The position numbers and the translations under genes were made by a program. A stretch of 64,000 nucleotides of DNA from UBA2336 sp964404445 (lineage in GTDB: Bacteria > Bacteroidota > Bacteroidia > Cytophagales > Cyclobacteriaceae), in NCBI GenBank assembly GCA_964404445.1, contig CAYOJW010000008.1, forward strand, positions 1-64,000, written 5' to 3'. Positions 8,913-17,666 of this stretch are shown here, piece after piece. Position 1 is the stretch's first letter. Each line of letters starts with the position of its first letter. The notes below the pieces were generated by a model, which made no database searches, was not told the DNA's origin, and saw nothing but the letters and a program-made list of their open reading frames with translations.

Positions 8913-10430
8913 TTACTGTTTTACGATTTTGAACACCTTTTTTTGTTTCTTTGTTATGATTTCAAGCAAATATACACCCGAGGTATATGTGTGCAGGTCA
9001 AGTGCGTAAAAAGGCATTGATAACTGTGGTGTCTCTATAAGGTTTTGCCCCAGGCTGTTGTACAGCCTGACAGCATATTCAACGGAACATTCCCCCTCCA
9101 ACGTAATGTTCACTGCGCGAGAAGTTGGATTAGGGTAGATGTTAATCGCTATGCTACATTCATCCGTTTCGTGGTTATCAACAGGCAGGAGGTTGTTGAA
9201 GTAATGCTGCATTGTATTCGGTAGGTTGAATCCCATATTGGTAGAACTCCACGGAAACTCTTCAGTGGAAAATACTCGTATTGAGGGCTGGCTGAACCAG
9301 CCCGGCAGGTTGGGGCTGTCCAGGTAAAACAAACTCTTTCTCTGTACAACCTGCCCGTTTTCATAATCACGCTGAACGGCAAATAACCCGATATGTAACC
9401 GGCCATCGGGCGACAACTGCAAAGATCCTGCAAAGGAAAGCATTTCATATCCGGAACCAGACCCGATTAATGGGTCATACTCAAAGTAAAGGAATACCCG
9501 ACTGTTGATGATACTTTCTTCATTATTAGATATTATGTCCATTTGGTAGAGCCGCTCGTGAATGATGCTACCTGCGTCTTGGTAATGGTCGGTCAGATAT
9601 ATCTTGCTGTTGTCGGGCGAAAATGAAACACCTCCGATATAATGATAAGTCCCCAGATTCAATTTATTTGAAATCATGCCCGTTGAGGCATCAAAATCAT
9701 ACAACTCAAGTGGGTTACTCAGGTAGCTGAGACTTGCAAACCCGCAGGCGAGTTTTGTTCCGTCCGGGGATATTTTAAGTCCGCCCATGCCGTCATAATC
9801 GCGATAGACAGAACCGATTTGTATGTATTGAGGTGTGCCCACTCCGTTATCCGTTACAGGTGTTACGATAAACCTGTCGGTATTCCACTCGTGCGTAATC
9901 AGCCAGTAATCGCGCCCGTTGCTGTGGGGCACGGCCATTAAACGTTCAATCGGGTTATTGATGATTTTTATGTTTTTTCGTGCTGCGTCAACATCGCCCA
10001 GCCCTCCGTTCAATTCCATATTAACAACAGAATAAAACAGACCTGGCTCCAATCCCTGTGGGTTATCAGGTGCGGCTGTCGTAAATACATAATATTGCCG
10101 GGTGTGGTCGGGAACAGGTACAATAATCACGGCTTGATTGGTTAGTGGACCTCCACCACCTTTTAGATTCTGCCCGTTGGGCATTGGCACATAACGCCTG
10201 TCCCATACATTTCGGGTATTGGTGAAAAAGAGTAGCCCGCCTGTTTCACTATCGCACATCATGGAAGTACCGCCCGTAAGCTCCATTTCAAATGGCATGG
10301 TAAACGGCCTGAACCGTCCGTGGTTAAAATCAATGCCCATATTCTTGTGGAATATCCATACATTGGCTTCTTTCTGAGCAAACACCGTGCTGGTGAAAAA
10401 AATCAGAAGAAAGTATGTGACTCTTGCCAT
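8913..10430 (-). CDS. Secreted beta-propeller-like protein with T9SS type A sorting domain
   Basis: A 505-residue secreted protein. A signal peptide (residues 1-18, cleaved after FAQ) is followed by the KEANVWIFHKNMGIDFN opening common in Bacteroidota T9SS cargo. Several LKISPDGTKLA-, SFSPDNSKIYL- and LQLSPDGRLHI-type strands suggest a WD/PD40-like propeller. The last 75 residues, from IYPNPTSRAV to KVFKIVKQ with the GVYLLEI strand, are the type A sorting domain. It is probably released or anchored outside the outer membrane. No enzyme motif is visible. No operon partner is evident. Confidence 0.85.
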   Translation of the reverse strand: MARVTYFLLIFFTSTVFAQKEANVWIFHKNMGIDFNHGRFRPFTMPFEMELTGGTSMMCDSETGGLLFFTNTRNVWDRRYVPMPNGQNLKGGGGPLTNQAVIIVPVPDHTRQYYVFTTAAPDNPQGLEPGLFYSVVNMELNGGLGDVDAARKNIKIINNPIERLMAVPHSNGRDYWLITHEWNTDRFIVTPVTDNGVGTPQYIQIGSVYRDYDGMGGLKISPDGTKLACGFASLSYLSNPLELYDFDASTGMISNKLNLGTYHYIGGVSFSPDNSKIYLTDHYQDAGSIIHERLYQMDIISNNEESIINSRVFLYFEYDPLIGSGSGYEMLSFAGSLQLSPDGRLHIGLFAVQRDYENGQVVQRKSLFYLDSPNLPGWFSQPSIRVFSTEEFPWSSTNMGFNLPNTMQHYFNNLLPVDNHETDECSIAINIYPNPTSRAVNITLEGECSVEYAVRLYNSLGQNLIETPQLSMPFYALDLHTYTSGVYLLEIITKKQKKVFKIVKQ

Positions 10431-10529
10431 GGTATGAGTATGTATGAAATTATTAACGGTAAGAAGATGCCGGTGTTATGCAGGAATCTGCTTAAATGAT
10501 GAATGATTAACTGATATTACGGAATCTTT

Positions 10530-10597
10530 GCCACTAAGGCACGATGACACAAAGAAAACGTGAAGATAATCCAACAAAAACTTAGTGCTTTAGTGGC
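10530..10597. repeat. Inverted word repeat upstream of the DUF1398 gene
   Basis: GCCACTAAGGCAC (10530-10542) is mirrored by GTGCTTTAGTGGC (10585-10597) with one mismatch. The interval carries related words such as ACACAAAG and CGTGAAG. This resembles dispersed intergenic word repeats seen in other Bacteroidota genomes. Confidence 0.55.
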
Positions 10598-10656
10598 GTT
10601 TATACGTAAGTTTATAGAGCATCCTAAAAGAATACGACAAAATAAATGACAAAAAT

Positions 10657-11049
10657 ATGTTTACAATCGAACAAATACACGAAGCATTTGGCAAAGTAAA
10701 AAGCGGTGCAGATTTTCCACAATTTGTGCGAGACTTGAAAGCGATAGGCGTAACCCACTATGACAACTTTGTTGCTGATGGCAACACGATATATTACGGA
10801 ACAGACAATTTTGTGTTGCAAGGCGAAGCAAAATATCTGCCAATGTACGTTAGTAATGAAAGTTCAGTAGATAAATTGAAACAAGCTATTTTCATACACC
10901 AACAAGGGCAAACAGACTATCCAACATTTTGCTTGCAGGCAGCCGGAGCAGGTGTAGAAAAATGGACAACTCATATGATTAAAATGACAGTGATATATCT
11001 TGACAAACAAGGAAATGAATTGACAGTTGAACCCATTCTACAATCTTAA
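10657..11049 (+). CDS. DUF1398 family protein
   Basis: The 130-residue protein matches DUF1398 (enterobacterial YbcV-like). It has an N-terminal MFTIEQIHEAFGKVKSGADFP, a central IGVTHYDNFVADGNTIYYG and a C-terminal YPTFCLQAAGAGVEKWTTHM motif. It has no signal peptide or membrane segment. Function is unknown; the family is small, soluble and patchily distributed. The gene appears more A/T-rich than its neighbours and lies between an inverted repeat upstream and about 200 bp of non-coding sequence downstream (11050-11252), which hints at recent acquisition. I see no integrase or clear attachment site. Confidence 0.8.
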   Translation: MFTIEQIHEAFGKVKSGADFPQFVRDLKAIGVTHYDNFVADGNTIYYGTDNFVLQGEAKYLPMYVSNESSVDKLKQAIFIHQQGQTDYPTFCLQAAGAGVEKWTTHMIKMTVIYLDKQGNELTVEPILQS

Positions 11050-11252
11050 CAAAAAAAAACGCCCAATAACAAAGATTTGGTATCAGGCGAGTTGACGTTT
11101 AGGTGTGAAAAGTCCTGCGGACTTTCCCGTACGAACGCCAAGCCCCGAACCGCCCAGTAATTAATTATGAGTATTTGGTTGCTGTTCTAAAACTGCAAAC
11201 ACATTCTGCGGCAGACAGGGGTACTAAGGCAAAGAAGTGACGACTCTCTTGC

Positions 11253-12548
11253 CTAACGCGGGTTTTGCGTGAGCTTCACGTAGCCGATTAATAAATCGGC
11301 TTGTGGCTGAAACGAGCGGTAATACACGAAAATTTCGTATTCATTTTCGGTTTCAAAGTGGCTTCCTTCAAAGTAATAGGGCGGAAGCGTTTCGGATTTT
11401 ACAACGTATTGATAATCGTAGTACCCTTGTTTGAGCAATACGCTTGCCGTGTATTCTTTTTTCAGCGCATCGTATTGCATCCTGTACTCCGGGCTGAGGC
11501 TCCAGTTGGTAAAGGCTCCGCTCAGGTAAACCTGTCCGTCAACAGGCTGAAGCGATTGTAACGTGAAATGCACATACGCATAGTTGGCCGATACCGGGTT
11601 TCGGAAATCGTAATTGTCGTTTACATAATTTCCGTTCAAATCCTGGTAAATTGCATAAGCAAGACCCTGGCGGCTGGCATCGGGCTGAATGAAGACATGG
11701 TACGGTATCAGGCTCTTGTCAACACGTAATACATTGCGGCCAGGATAGTTCAGCGAACGGAGGTCGAACCAACGGAACTCGTTGGCACCGTAAAACATTT
11801 TGGCTGGGTCGAAAAACCGGTATTCCAATTCAAACGAATGATCACGGATAAAACTCGGCTTTATGCCACCGGTGAGGTTATCCCACCGTTGGTTTTGGCG
11901 AACGCTAACATTTACCTGTTGCATGGGGTTGAGCAATTCTATGTTTTTGTAGTTCACGGTAAAATTAATTTGCTGATTCAGTTTTGTAACTGAGTTTGCT
12001 CCTAACAGATTATCTTCCCGTAAAATGGTAACTCGATTATCATATACCATAAACCGTCTGGTGAGTATAATATCTTCTTTATTGTATTCGTGATACACCA
12101 CCACAACATAATTGCCCGGAAGTTTAACGGCAGGCAGGTTGAAACGGTAATGAATGTAGGGGAGTTGGGTATCGAGCGAGAAATCGAAAGTGTTGATGGG
12201 AAATTCGTTGAACTGCGGCATGAAATCAAGATCGGACAATGTTGATTTTGTCCAGTTTTGATTGCAATGAATAATGCGTGCGTAGTAATTAGTGCGTTGT
12301 TCCTGCAGGTCGTCAAACTCCAGTATAAGCGACCAATTCCCTAACTTTGTCACGGCAGGCTGTAACGGGTTTTGACCGGCCGACCCTTCGGGATAGAGGC
12401 GCACCGTTTTTACCTGATCGGTATAAGTGCGGTCGTCTAATTGCAGTATAGCGGCCTGGCCTGATGTTGTGGAGGTACCGGGCGTTAGCGGAACGCAGGC
12501 CGAAGCTACTAAAAGTGCTGTTAGTATAAGAAAGTGATATTTTGCCAT
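11253..12548 (-). CDS. Type IX secretion system plug-domain protein (former DUF5103)
   Basis: The 431-residue protein matches the DUF5103 family, now named for the T9SS plug protein that closes the SprA/Sov translocon channel. The N-terminus (residues 1-18, ending VASAC) is a hydrophobic signal and probably a lipoprotein signal. The first domain carries DRTYTDQVKTVRLYP and the conserved YYARIIHCNQNWTKS (residues ~87-101), followed by an FNEFPINTFDFS stretch and a C-terminal beta-rich half. It acts in the periplasm or at the outer membrane. It is divergent from a sigma factor gene with about 65 bp between starts. T9SS cargo proteins occur elsewhere in the window. Confidence 0.85.
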   Translation of the reverse strand: MAKYHFLILTALLVASACVPLTPGTSTTSGQAAILQLDDRTYTDQVKTVRLYPEGSAGQNPLQPAVTKLGNWSLILEFDDLQEQRTNYYARIIHCNQNWTKSTLSDLDFMPQFNEFPINTFDFSLDTQLPYIHYRFNLPAVKLPGNYVVVVYHEYNKEDIILTRRFMVYDNRVTILREDNLLGANSVTKLNQQINFTVNYKNIELLNPMQQVNVSVRQNQRWDNLTGGIKPSFIRDHSFELEYRFFDPAKMFYGANEFRWFDLRSLNYPGRNVLRVDKSLIPYHVFIQPDASRQGLAYAIYQDLNGNYVNDNYDFRNPVSANYAYVHFTLQSLQPVDGQVYLSGAFTNWSLSPEYRMQYDALKKEYTASVLLKQGYYDYQYVVKSETLPPYYFEGSHFETENEYEIFVYYRSFQPQADLLIGYVKLTQNPR

Positions 12549-12612
12549 CCTTAAAGCTAAGGTTAAAATTTTGAAAAGCCTTCCAACCTTTTGCGGGGTA
12601 GCGGGGTCAAAT

Positions 12613-13197
12613 ATGCATAACGATCATACCGAAATAAGGATGCTCAGTGAACATGAGCTTATTGAAGGCTGCCGTAAGGGCAACAGGGCCACTCAAAAGG
12701 CTTTGTATGATCGCTATTGCAAAAAAATGATGGTGGTTTGTCTTCGTTACTCCAAGTCGTCTGCCGAGGCTGAAGACATTTTACAAGAGGGCTTTGTGAG
12801 GGTGTTTCAGGGTTTAGAGGGTTTTAGGCAAGACGCTAAACTTGAAACGTGGATGACGCGGATTATGGTGAACACTGCCCTCAACCACCATCGCAAAAAA
12901 ATGTATTTGTACCCCATGGTCGATGTCGAAAGCATCAATCTTCCGCAAGCCGAAGTCAGTTTGTCTGGCCTGAATTTCATGCAGCTCCTGGAAATGATCC
13001 GGGAACTTCCACAGGGCTGTCAGATCGTGTTTAACATGTTTGCCATTGAGGGATATGCCCATAAAGAAATTGCCGAAATGCTGGGGATTTCAGAAGGAAC
13101 ATCAAAATCGCAATATGCACGGGCGCGAAGCCTGTTGCAGGAAAAATTATTAAAAGAATCAACGTATTATCAGCGGTATGGAAAATCAACGCTTTGA
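12613..13197 (+). CDS. RNA polymerase sigma-70 factor, ECF-like
   Basis: With the ATG at 12613 the protein has 194 residues. Region 2 is the AEDILQEGFVRVFQGLEGF helix pair and ETWMTRIMVNTALNHHRK. Region 4 is LPQGCQIVFNMFAIEGYAHKEIAEMLGISEGTSKSQ, a standard helix-turn-helix that reads -35 elements. Alternative starts are TTG at 12571 and ATG at 12640. The 3' end overlaps the next gene by 20 bases, a strong sign of translational coupling. I infer that the membrane protein encoded next controls this factor. Confidence 0.9.
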   Translation: MHNDHTEIRMLSEHELIEGCRKGNRATQKALYDRYCKKMMVVCLRYSKSSAEAEDILQEGFVRVFQGLEGFRQDAKLETWMTRIMVNTALNHHRKKMYLYPMVDVESINLPQAEVSLSGLNFMQLLEMIRELPQGCQIVFNMFAIEGYAHKEIAEMLGISEGTSKSQYARARSLLQEKLLKESTYYQRYGKSTL

Positions 13198-14545
13198 AGA
13201 ATCGTTCAAAAACGCTTTTGAGGGAGCCGAGGCAACGCCTTCCGAAAAAGTATGGACGAATGTGGAGCTTGCGTTAGAAAAAGCGTCAGGCGGAAAGATG
13301 AAACGCAGGTTGCTGATGTTTCAGTTACTGGCAGCGGCCTCTACTGTTTTTGCCTTAGGCATTGGCGGTGTGTATTACCTGAACTCAACTAAGCCGGTAT
13401 CGACCGAACAGGAAAAATCAATAGCGCAAGTAGAATTGAATGATACGGAGTCATCGGTTCGTGTAGCGCCCGATACGAACACAAACGATCTGCAAGTTAA
13501 TGAGGCACCGCTTCAGGCATCAACGAATATGGCAGTACAGCAAGTACCTGCCGGTGCTACAACAAATAAACAAAAGGGCACGGTAACAGAACCCAATCGT
13601 ATCAATACAGTTACAGTACAAAAGCGTATTTCGGCAAATAACAGCAATAGTTTAACAGAAGAAGATATTGCGCCTGTACAAATCGCTGCGCGTACAAACG
13701 TTGTGCGGGTGAGTTCAACCAATTACCGGTTGCCTGTTCAAAAACCGATGTTGGTACTGTTGCCCGAACCCGAAAACCAACCCGATGCAGGAATGTTGTT
13801 ATTAGCGCAATTACAGGATGTAGAGAAAAAATACCAACAGGAGGATAAGAAACATAACGTAAACGAAAAACTATGGACAGCATTAGGCATGAGTGCCGGT
13901 GCGTATGATCCCAATATGTCATCGGCCGTATCTACGTTAAGTGTTAACGGGCGTTCTGCCGTAAGCGATGCATCCGTGGGCACAACCTACGCCATTGGGT
14001 TGAGCATGGGCACGCGGTTGTCGAAACGGTTTGTGTTGCAGGGAGGTGTATCGTACCTCACGCAAAATGCCGATTTTACTTCGGCCACCACTACCTCGCA
14101 CGGTTTTGCCGCGTTGAATGAATATGCAAACTCGTTTAAGCTCGATGCCCAAACAATGGTAGCGGCACCGTACCGGGTTAACAGCAGCCTGCAATTTATT
14201 AGTGTGCCAATACAGGCCGGTTATGTATTGGTCGATCAAAACTTCGGGATTCAACTAAACGGTGGTGTGGCAACCGATTTGTTTTTGCAGAATACCCTAA
14301 CACCCGAAGATGACCATTACCAGAAAGTTACACAAAGTGCCGGAAGCGATTCGCCCTACCGTACCGTAAACTTTAGCGGCTTGTTAGGAACAGAGTTTAG
14401 TTACAAAGTTGCCCGGCAGTACCGGGTTGCGCTGGTGCCCGGCATCCGGTACTCGTTAAACTCGTTGTATAAAGACGATGTTGGCACAAAAATTAACCCC
14501 GTTGCGTACGATGTTTCGTTGCGGTTCAGGTATATTTTTGATTAA
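13178..14545 (+). CDS. Anti-sigma-like membrane protein with C-terminal beta-barrel domain
   Basis: The 455-residue protein has an unusual order of parts. Residues 1-44 are soluble and charged (ENQRFEESFKNAFEGAEATPSEKVW), like the cytosolic heads of Bacteroidota anti-sigma factors. One membrane helix spans about 46-68. A Thr/Asn/Gln-rich low-complexity linker follows to about 220. The remainder has alternating amphipathic strands with aromatic ends (SLRFRYIFD terminus) typical of outer-membrane beta-barrel domains of the PorT type. It overlaps the sigma factor gene by 20 bp. I infer that it holds the sigma factor and senses the envelope, though the topology (inner-membrane helix plus barrel) needs proof. 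Confidence 0.75.
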   Translation: MENQRFEESFKNAFEGAEATPSEKVWTNVELALEKASGGKMKRRLLMFQLLAAASTVFALGIGGVYYLNSTKPVSTEQEKSIAQVELNDTESSVRVAPDTNTNDLQVNEAPLQASTNMAVQQVPAGATTNKQKGTVTEPNRINTVTVQKRISANNSNSLTEEDIAPVQIAARTNVVRVSSTNYRLPVQKPMLVLLPEPENQPDAGMLLLAQLQDVEKKYQQEDKKHNVNEKLWTALGMSAGAYDPNMSSAVSTLSVNGRSAVSDASVGTTYAIGLSMGTRLSKRFVLQGGVSYLTQNADFTSATTTSHGFAALNEYANSFKLDAQTMVAAPYRVNSSLQFISVPIQAGYVLVDQNFGIQLNGGVATDLFLQNTLTPEDDHYQKVTQSAGSDSPYRTVNFSGLLGTEFSYKVARQYRVALVPGIRYSLNSLYKDDVGTKINPVAYDVSLRFRYIFD

Positions 14546-14571
14546 AGAATGTAGTATTAAAGAAGACTGAG

Positions 14572-14973
14572 ATGAAAAACATTGTAAGTATAATAGGGTT
14601 TATTTTGGTTGCATTCTGTTTTGTTTGTTGCGATAAGGATACAGATACACAACCTGTACAGATCACCCTTATTGAAAATGCCTGGACTGCATCGTACGAA
14701 GAAAATACTGATGAGGTAATCAGTATTTTCAGGCCGAGTGATTATAAAGAATTTCCACCCAGTATGTTCCGACAGCGTTACATATTTCACAATGATAATT
14801 CATGTGAATATTTAGTATTGGCACCTAATGATGGGCATTATATGCAAAGTGGTTATTGGAGTTATGACCAGAACAAGCAAATGGTTACGATTATGAATGC
14901 TGAATCGGACGTTGTAAGCGAATTTAAAATAGTTGAGCTAAAGCATAATCTTTTAAAGATTTCATATAGATGA
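14572..14973 (+). CDS. Small lipocalin-like lipoprotein, uncharacterised
   Basis: A 133-residue protein with a lipoprotein signal ending FCFVCC (Cys19 or Cys20) followed by DKDTDTQP, so it is probably outer-membrane anchored. The mature part alternates strands (NAWTASYEEN, QRYIFHNDNSCEYLVL, GYWSYDQNKQMVTIM, EFKIVELKHNLLKISYR), a pattern found in lipocalin-like small Bacteroidota lipoproteins. No specific family could be named. It lies 26 bp after the anti-sigma-like gene on the same strand and may belong to that operon and sigma regulon. Confidence 0.7.
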   Translation: MKNIVSIIGFILVAFCFVCCDKDTDTQPVQITLIENAWTASYEENTDEVISIFRPSDYKEFPPSMFRQRYIFHNDNSCEYLVLAPNDGHYMQSGYWSYDQNKQMVTIMNAESDVVSEFKIVELKHNLLKISYR

Positions 14974-15024
14974 GATTGTTTTGCCTGCTAAATGAATTAA
15001 AGAAACTTAGCGTATAAGCCAGTT

Positions 15025-16131
15025 TTAATAAGCTATCGCATATTGTTTCCCCGGCATCGACTTTACCACGCCTTTAAACTCTAATGTTAACAATACCGAA
15101 GCTAACCGGCTTACGGGCAGGTTGGCTTTCCAACTGAGTTCGTCAATTTGTACGGCAGTTTTTTTGTCGAGCAAAACGGTGAGTACGGCTTTTTCGTTTT
15201 CATCAAAGTCGTCTAACGAAAGGGCAGGCGTTGTTTTGGGTTTAGGTGTGGCGCTGTCCCAGTTCATGATGTACTCCAAATCTTTGATGGATGTGAGCAA
15301 GTGCGCCCGGTTCGACTTGATTAAATTATTGCACCCGGCCGAGTACGTTACGCCAATGCTTCCAGGGTACGCGAAAACGTCTTTGTTGTAGCTGTTAGCA
15401 ATTTCGGCTGTAATGAGCGCACCACCTTTTTCGGCTGCCTCTACTACAATCAGGGCATCGCACAAGCCGGCAATAATGCGGTTGCGTTGCGGAAAGTTAT
15501 GTGCATCGGGCTTGGTGCCAAACGGGTTTTCGGTAACTAACCCACCGTTTTCCAGCATTTTCTTTGCAGTGTCTTTATGCGTTGCCGGATAAATAATATC
15601 CATGCCGCTGCCCATAATACCAATGGTAGGCAGGTTTTGTTTCAACGCTTGTTTGTGTGCGTGTATATCAATACCGTAAGCAAGGCCGCTTACAATAAGT
15701 GGGTTATGGGGTACGAGGTCTTTCACGATTTCTTCCACACGTTCTTTTCCATACGCTGTTGCCTGTCGCGTACCCACAATGGCCACGGCTTTTGGGTTTT
15801 CAAAATCGATGGTCCCTTTGGTGTAGAGAATGGAGGGCGCATCGGGGATATGGCGTAAGCGTGACGGGTATTTTTTATCGGTAAAGAATAACAGTTCAGT
15901 GGATTCTTTTTCGGCACGCAGTAATTCCTTTTCGGCTTGTTCGAAGGGCTTGCCGTTCAGGATGGCCTCAACGGTAACCTTGCCGATACCGGGTATTTTT
16001 AAAAGTTTGCCGCGTGGCGTGGTAAATACTTTTTCGGCCGAGCCGCAATAACTCACCACCTGCCTGATCAGGTAATCGCCCACACCGGGTATAAAGTGGA
16101 GGGCAAGCAACGAAAGCCGGTTTTGATCCAA
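15025..16131 (-). CDS. dprA: DNA-processing protein DprA (Smf)
   Basis: The 368-residue protein loads RecA on incoming single-stranded DNA during natural transformation. Residues 1-70 contain a helix-hairpin-helix segment (VFTTPRGKLLKIPGIGKVTVEAIL). The Rossmann-like DprA core follows, with AIVGTRQATAYG, VSGLAYGIDIHAHKQAL, GSGMDIIYP, NFPQRNRIIAGL and VVEAAEKGGALITAEIA. A C-terminal winged helix (about 300-368) matches the DprA C-terminal domain. Length fits the family. Other competence genes are not in the window. Confidence 0.95.
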   Translation of the reverse strand: MDQNRLSLLALHFIPGVGDYLIRQVVSYCGSAEKVFTTPRGKLLKIPGIGKVTVEAILNGKPFEQAEKELLRAEKESTELLFFTDKKYPSRLRHIPDAPSILYTKGTIDFENPKAVAIVGTRQATAYGKERVEEIVKDLVPHNPLIVSGLAYGIDIHAHKQALKQNLPTIGIMGSGMDIIYPATHKDTAKKMLENGGLVTENPFGTKPDAHNFPQRNRIIAGLCDALIVVEAAEKGGALITAEIANSYNKDVFAYPGSIGVTYSAGCNNLIKSNRAHLLTSIKDLEYIMNWDSATPKPKTTPALSLDDFDENEKAVLTVLLDKKTAVQIDELSWKANLPVSRLASVLLTLEFKGVVKSMPGKQYAIAY

Positions 16132-16138
16132 GAGGGAT

Positions 16139-16229
16139 AATTTGAAAATTAGCCGATTTGAAAATTTGAAAATGAAGTTACGCAGCGATTATACATTTTC
16201 AAATTACCTAATTTACAAATTAGCTAATT
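16139..16229. repeat. Word repeat AATTTGAAAATG in direct and inverted order
   Basis: The left part (16139-16174) contains AATTTGAAAAT twice. The right part (16193-16229) starts with its reverse complement CATTTTCAAATT and carries the related words ACAAATTAGCTAATT. The element fills the gap between dprA and the MerR gene and can fold back on itself. Confidence 0.6.
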
Positions 16230-16233
16230 GAGT

Positions 16234-16569
16234 TTATAGTTTATCGCGGAGTTCAACCAAAAACCTGCGTACGTTTTTCAGCGAATCGATCATATCGATT
16301 TGATCTTTTACCGAATTGTCGCTGTTGCGGAGCATTTCTTTGGCACCCTGAAGGGTAAAGCCTTTCTCTTTAACCAAGTGGTAGATGGTTCGTACATTGT
16401 CAATATCTTCCTTGGTAAACTGGCGGTTGCCTTTGCGGTTTTTCTTGGGCTTGATCAGATCGAACTCAGACTCCCAGAAGCGGATGAGCGAAGGCGCTAC
16501 GTTGAATTGCTCGGCTACCTCTCCGATAGAGTAGTAGAGTTTCTCGATTTCTTTTTCTTTATAGGCCAT
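16234..16569 (-). CDS. MerR-family transcriptional regulator
   Basis: With the ATG at 16569 the protein has 111 residues. The winged-helix DNA-binding unit is YYSIGEVAEQFNVAPSLIRFWESEFDLIKPKKN (about 11-44) with the wing in RKGNRQFTKEDI. The rest is a helical dimerisation segment without cysteine or other effector-domain marks. Short MerR proteins like this are common in Bacteroidota and their signal is unknown. Its start codon overlaps the end of the CapA-like gene by 11 bases, so the two are likely co-transcribed and coupled. Confidence 0.88.
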   Translation of the reverse strand: MAYKEKEIEKLYYSIGEVAEQFNVAPSLIRFWESEFDLIKPKKNRKGNRQFTKEDIDNVRTIYHLVKEKGFTLQGAKEMLRNSDNSVKDQIDMIDSLKNVRRFLVELRDKL

Positions 16570-17623
16570 CTTGACGAGCAAGGTAAGTAATTAATCCATT
16601 ACCGTCAATGCGTACCGGCACTTCAGGGAAATCTTTTTTTGTAAGCTCTTGTATTTTGGTAATCACGCGGTTAGCGGTGTCTATCTTTACCCGGTCGCGG
16701 TAAATTTGGTAGGTAGGGGTTATTTCGGCTTTGATAAAACCACCGCTGGCATTGGTAAACACTTTTATAATGGGTGCCCATCCATTAATACCGGCTACGT
16801 TTATGCCGCCATACGTGCAAAAATTACCCAGACTGTACGCGATAAAGCGGTTTTTGTAAACTTCAACGGCACGGGTAACGTGCGGGCCATGCCCGAAAAT
16901 GATGTCGGCACCGGCATCAATCAGCGTATGCGAAAACGCATATACATCGCCACGGTCTTCGCCATGGTACAGCTCATGCTTACGCGGAACGTTTTGATAT
17001 TGAGCGCCTTCGGCCCCTCCATGAAAAGAAACGATTACAATATCAACTAACGAGTCGAGTTCCTGTACAATAGCCTTCGCTTCTTTTATATTGTTGATGT
17101 TGATACAGTTGCTGTTGGGCGAAAAAGCCGCCACACCGTATTTAATGCCTTCTTTTTCGAACGTTACATAACGTTTGGGCAACTGGCCGGTGTGGTAAAT
17201 ACCGGCATCGTCTAATGTTTTTATGGTGCTTCTCCTGCCTGTCTCACCGAAATCGCCAGCGTGGTTGTTGGCAATGCTCATCACATCAAACCCGGCATTT
17301 ACCAGGTTTTGCACATACCGGGTAGGGCTTTTAAAAACATAACAAACTTTCGGGTCGCGGCAGGTTTTGGCAGTTCCGCCCTCATCTAATAATGTGCCTT
17401 CCAGATTGCCGAAAGTTACATCGGCACTGCGCAGCACGTGTTCGACTTCTTTCATCAGGTACGCACCATCGGCAGGAGGTAAAACCGCTTCGGGGTACGA
17501 ACTGCCCATCATAATATCGCCTACACCAATTACCGTAATGGTATCTTTTTTGGGGATATTATTTTGTTGCGCAAACGATGCGGATGAAAGTGCAGCGAGA
17601 ATAAGAATGGTTAGAATGCGCAT
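16559..17623 (-). CDS. CapA-family metallophosphatase-fold protein
   Basis: The 354-residue protein has a signal peptide (1-18, ending SFAQ) and then the CapA/PgsA domain, a calcineurin-like metallophosphoesterase fold. The metal-site blocks are IGVGDIMMGSSYP, TFGNLEGTL, SIANNHAGDFG, SFHGGAEG and FGHGPHV. Family members act in poly-gamma-glutamate capsule synthesis in Bacillus, but most Bacteroidota copies are uncharacterised. A periplasmic or exported location is likely. No pgsB or pgsC neighbours exist here, so capsule synthesis is not supported by context. Confidence 0.88.
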   Translation of the reverse strand: MRILTILILAALSSASFAQQNNIPKKDTITVIGVGDIMMGSSYPEAVLPPADGAYLMKEVEHVLRSADVTFGNLEGTLLDEGGTAKTCRDPKVCYVFKSPTRYVQNLVNAGFDVMSIANNHAGDFGETGRRSTIKTLDDAGIYHTGQLPKRYVTFEKEGIKYGVAAFSPNSNCININNIKEAKAIVQELDSLVDIVIVSFHGGAEGAQYQNVPRKHELYHGEDRGDVYAFSHTLIDAGADIIFGHGPHVTRAVEVYKNRFIAYSLGNFCTYGGINVAGINGWAPIIKVFTNASGGFIKAEITPTYQIYRDRVKIDTANRVITKIQELTKKDFPEVPVRIDGNGLITYLARQDGL

Positions 17624-17666
17624 GGCGGATACAGATAAAGCGCAAAGAAAGGTAATTGTTTGTTAA

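Noticed and set aside
11050..11252. Integron attC site next to the DUF1398 gene
   Set aside because: A GCCTAAC core-like word is present, but I could not find the matching GTTRRRY partner at a convincing distance, and there is no integrase.
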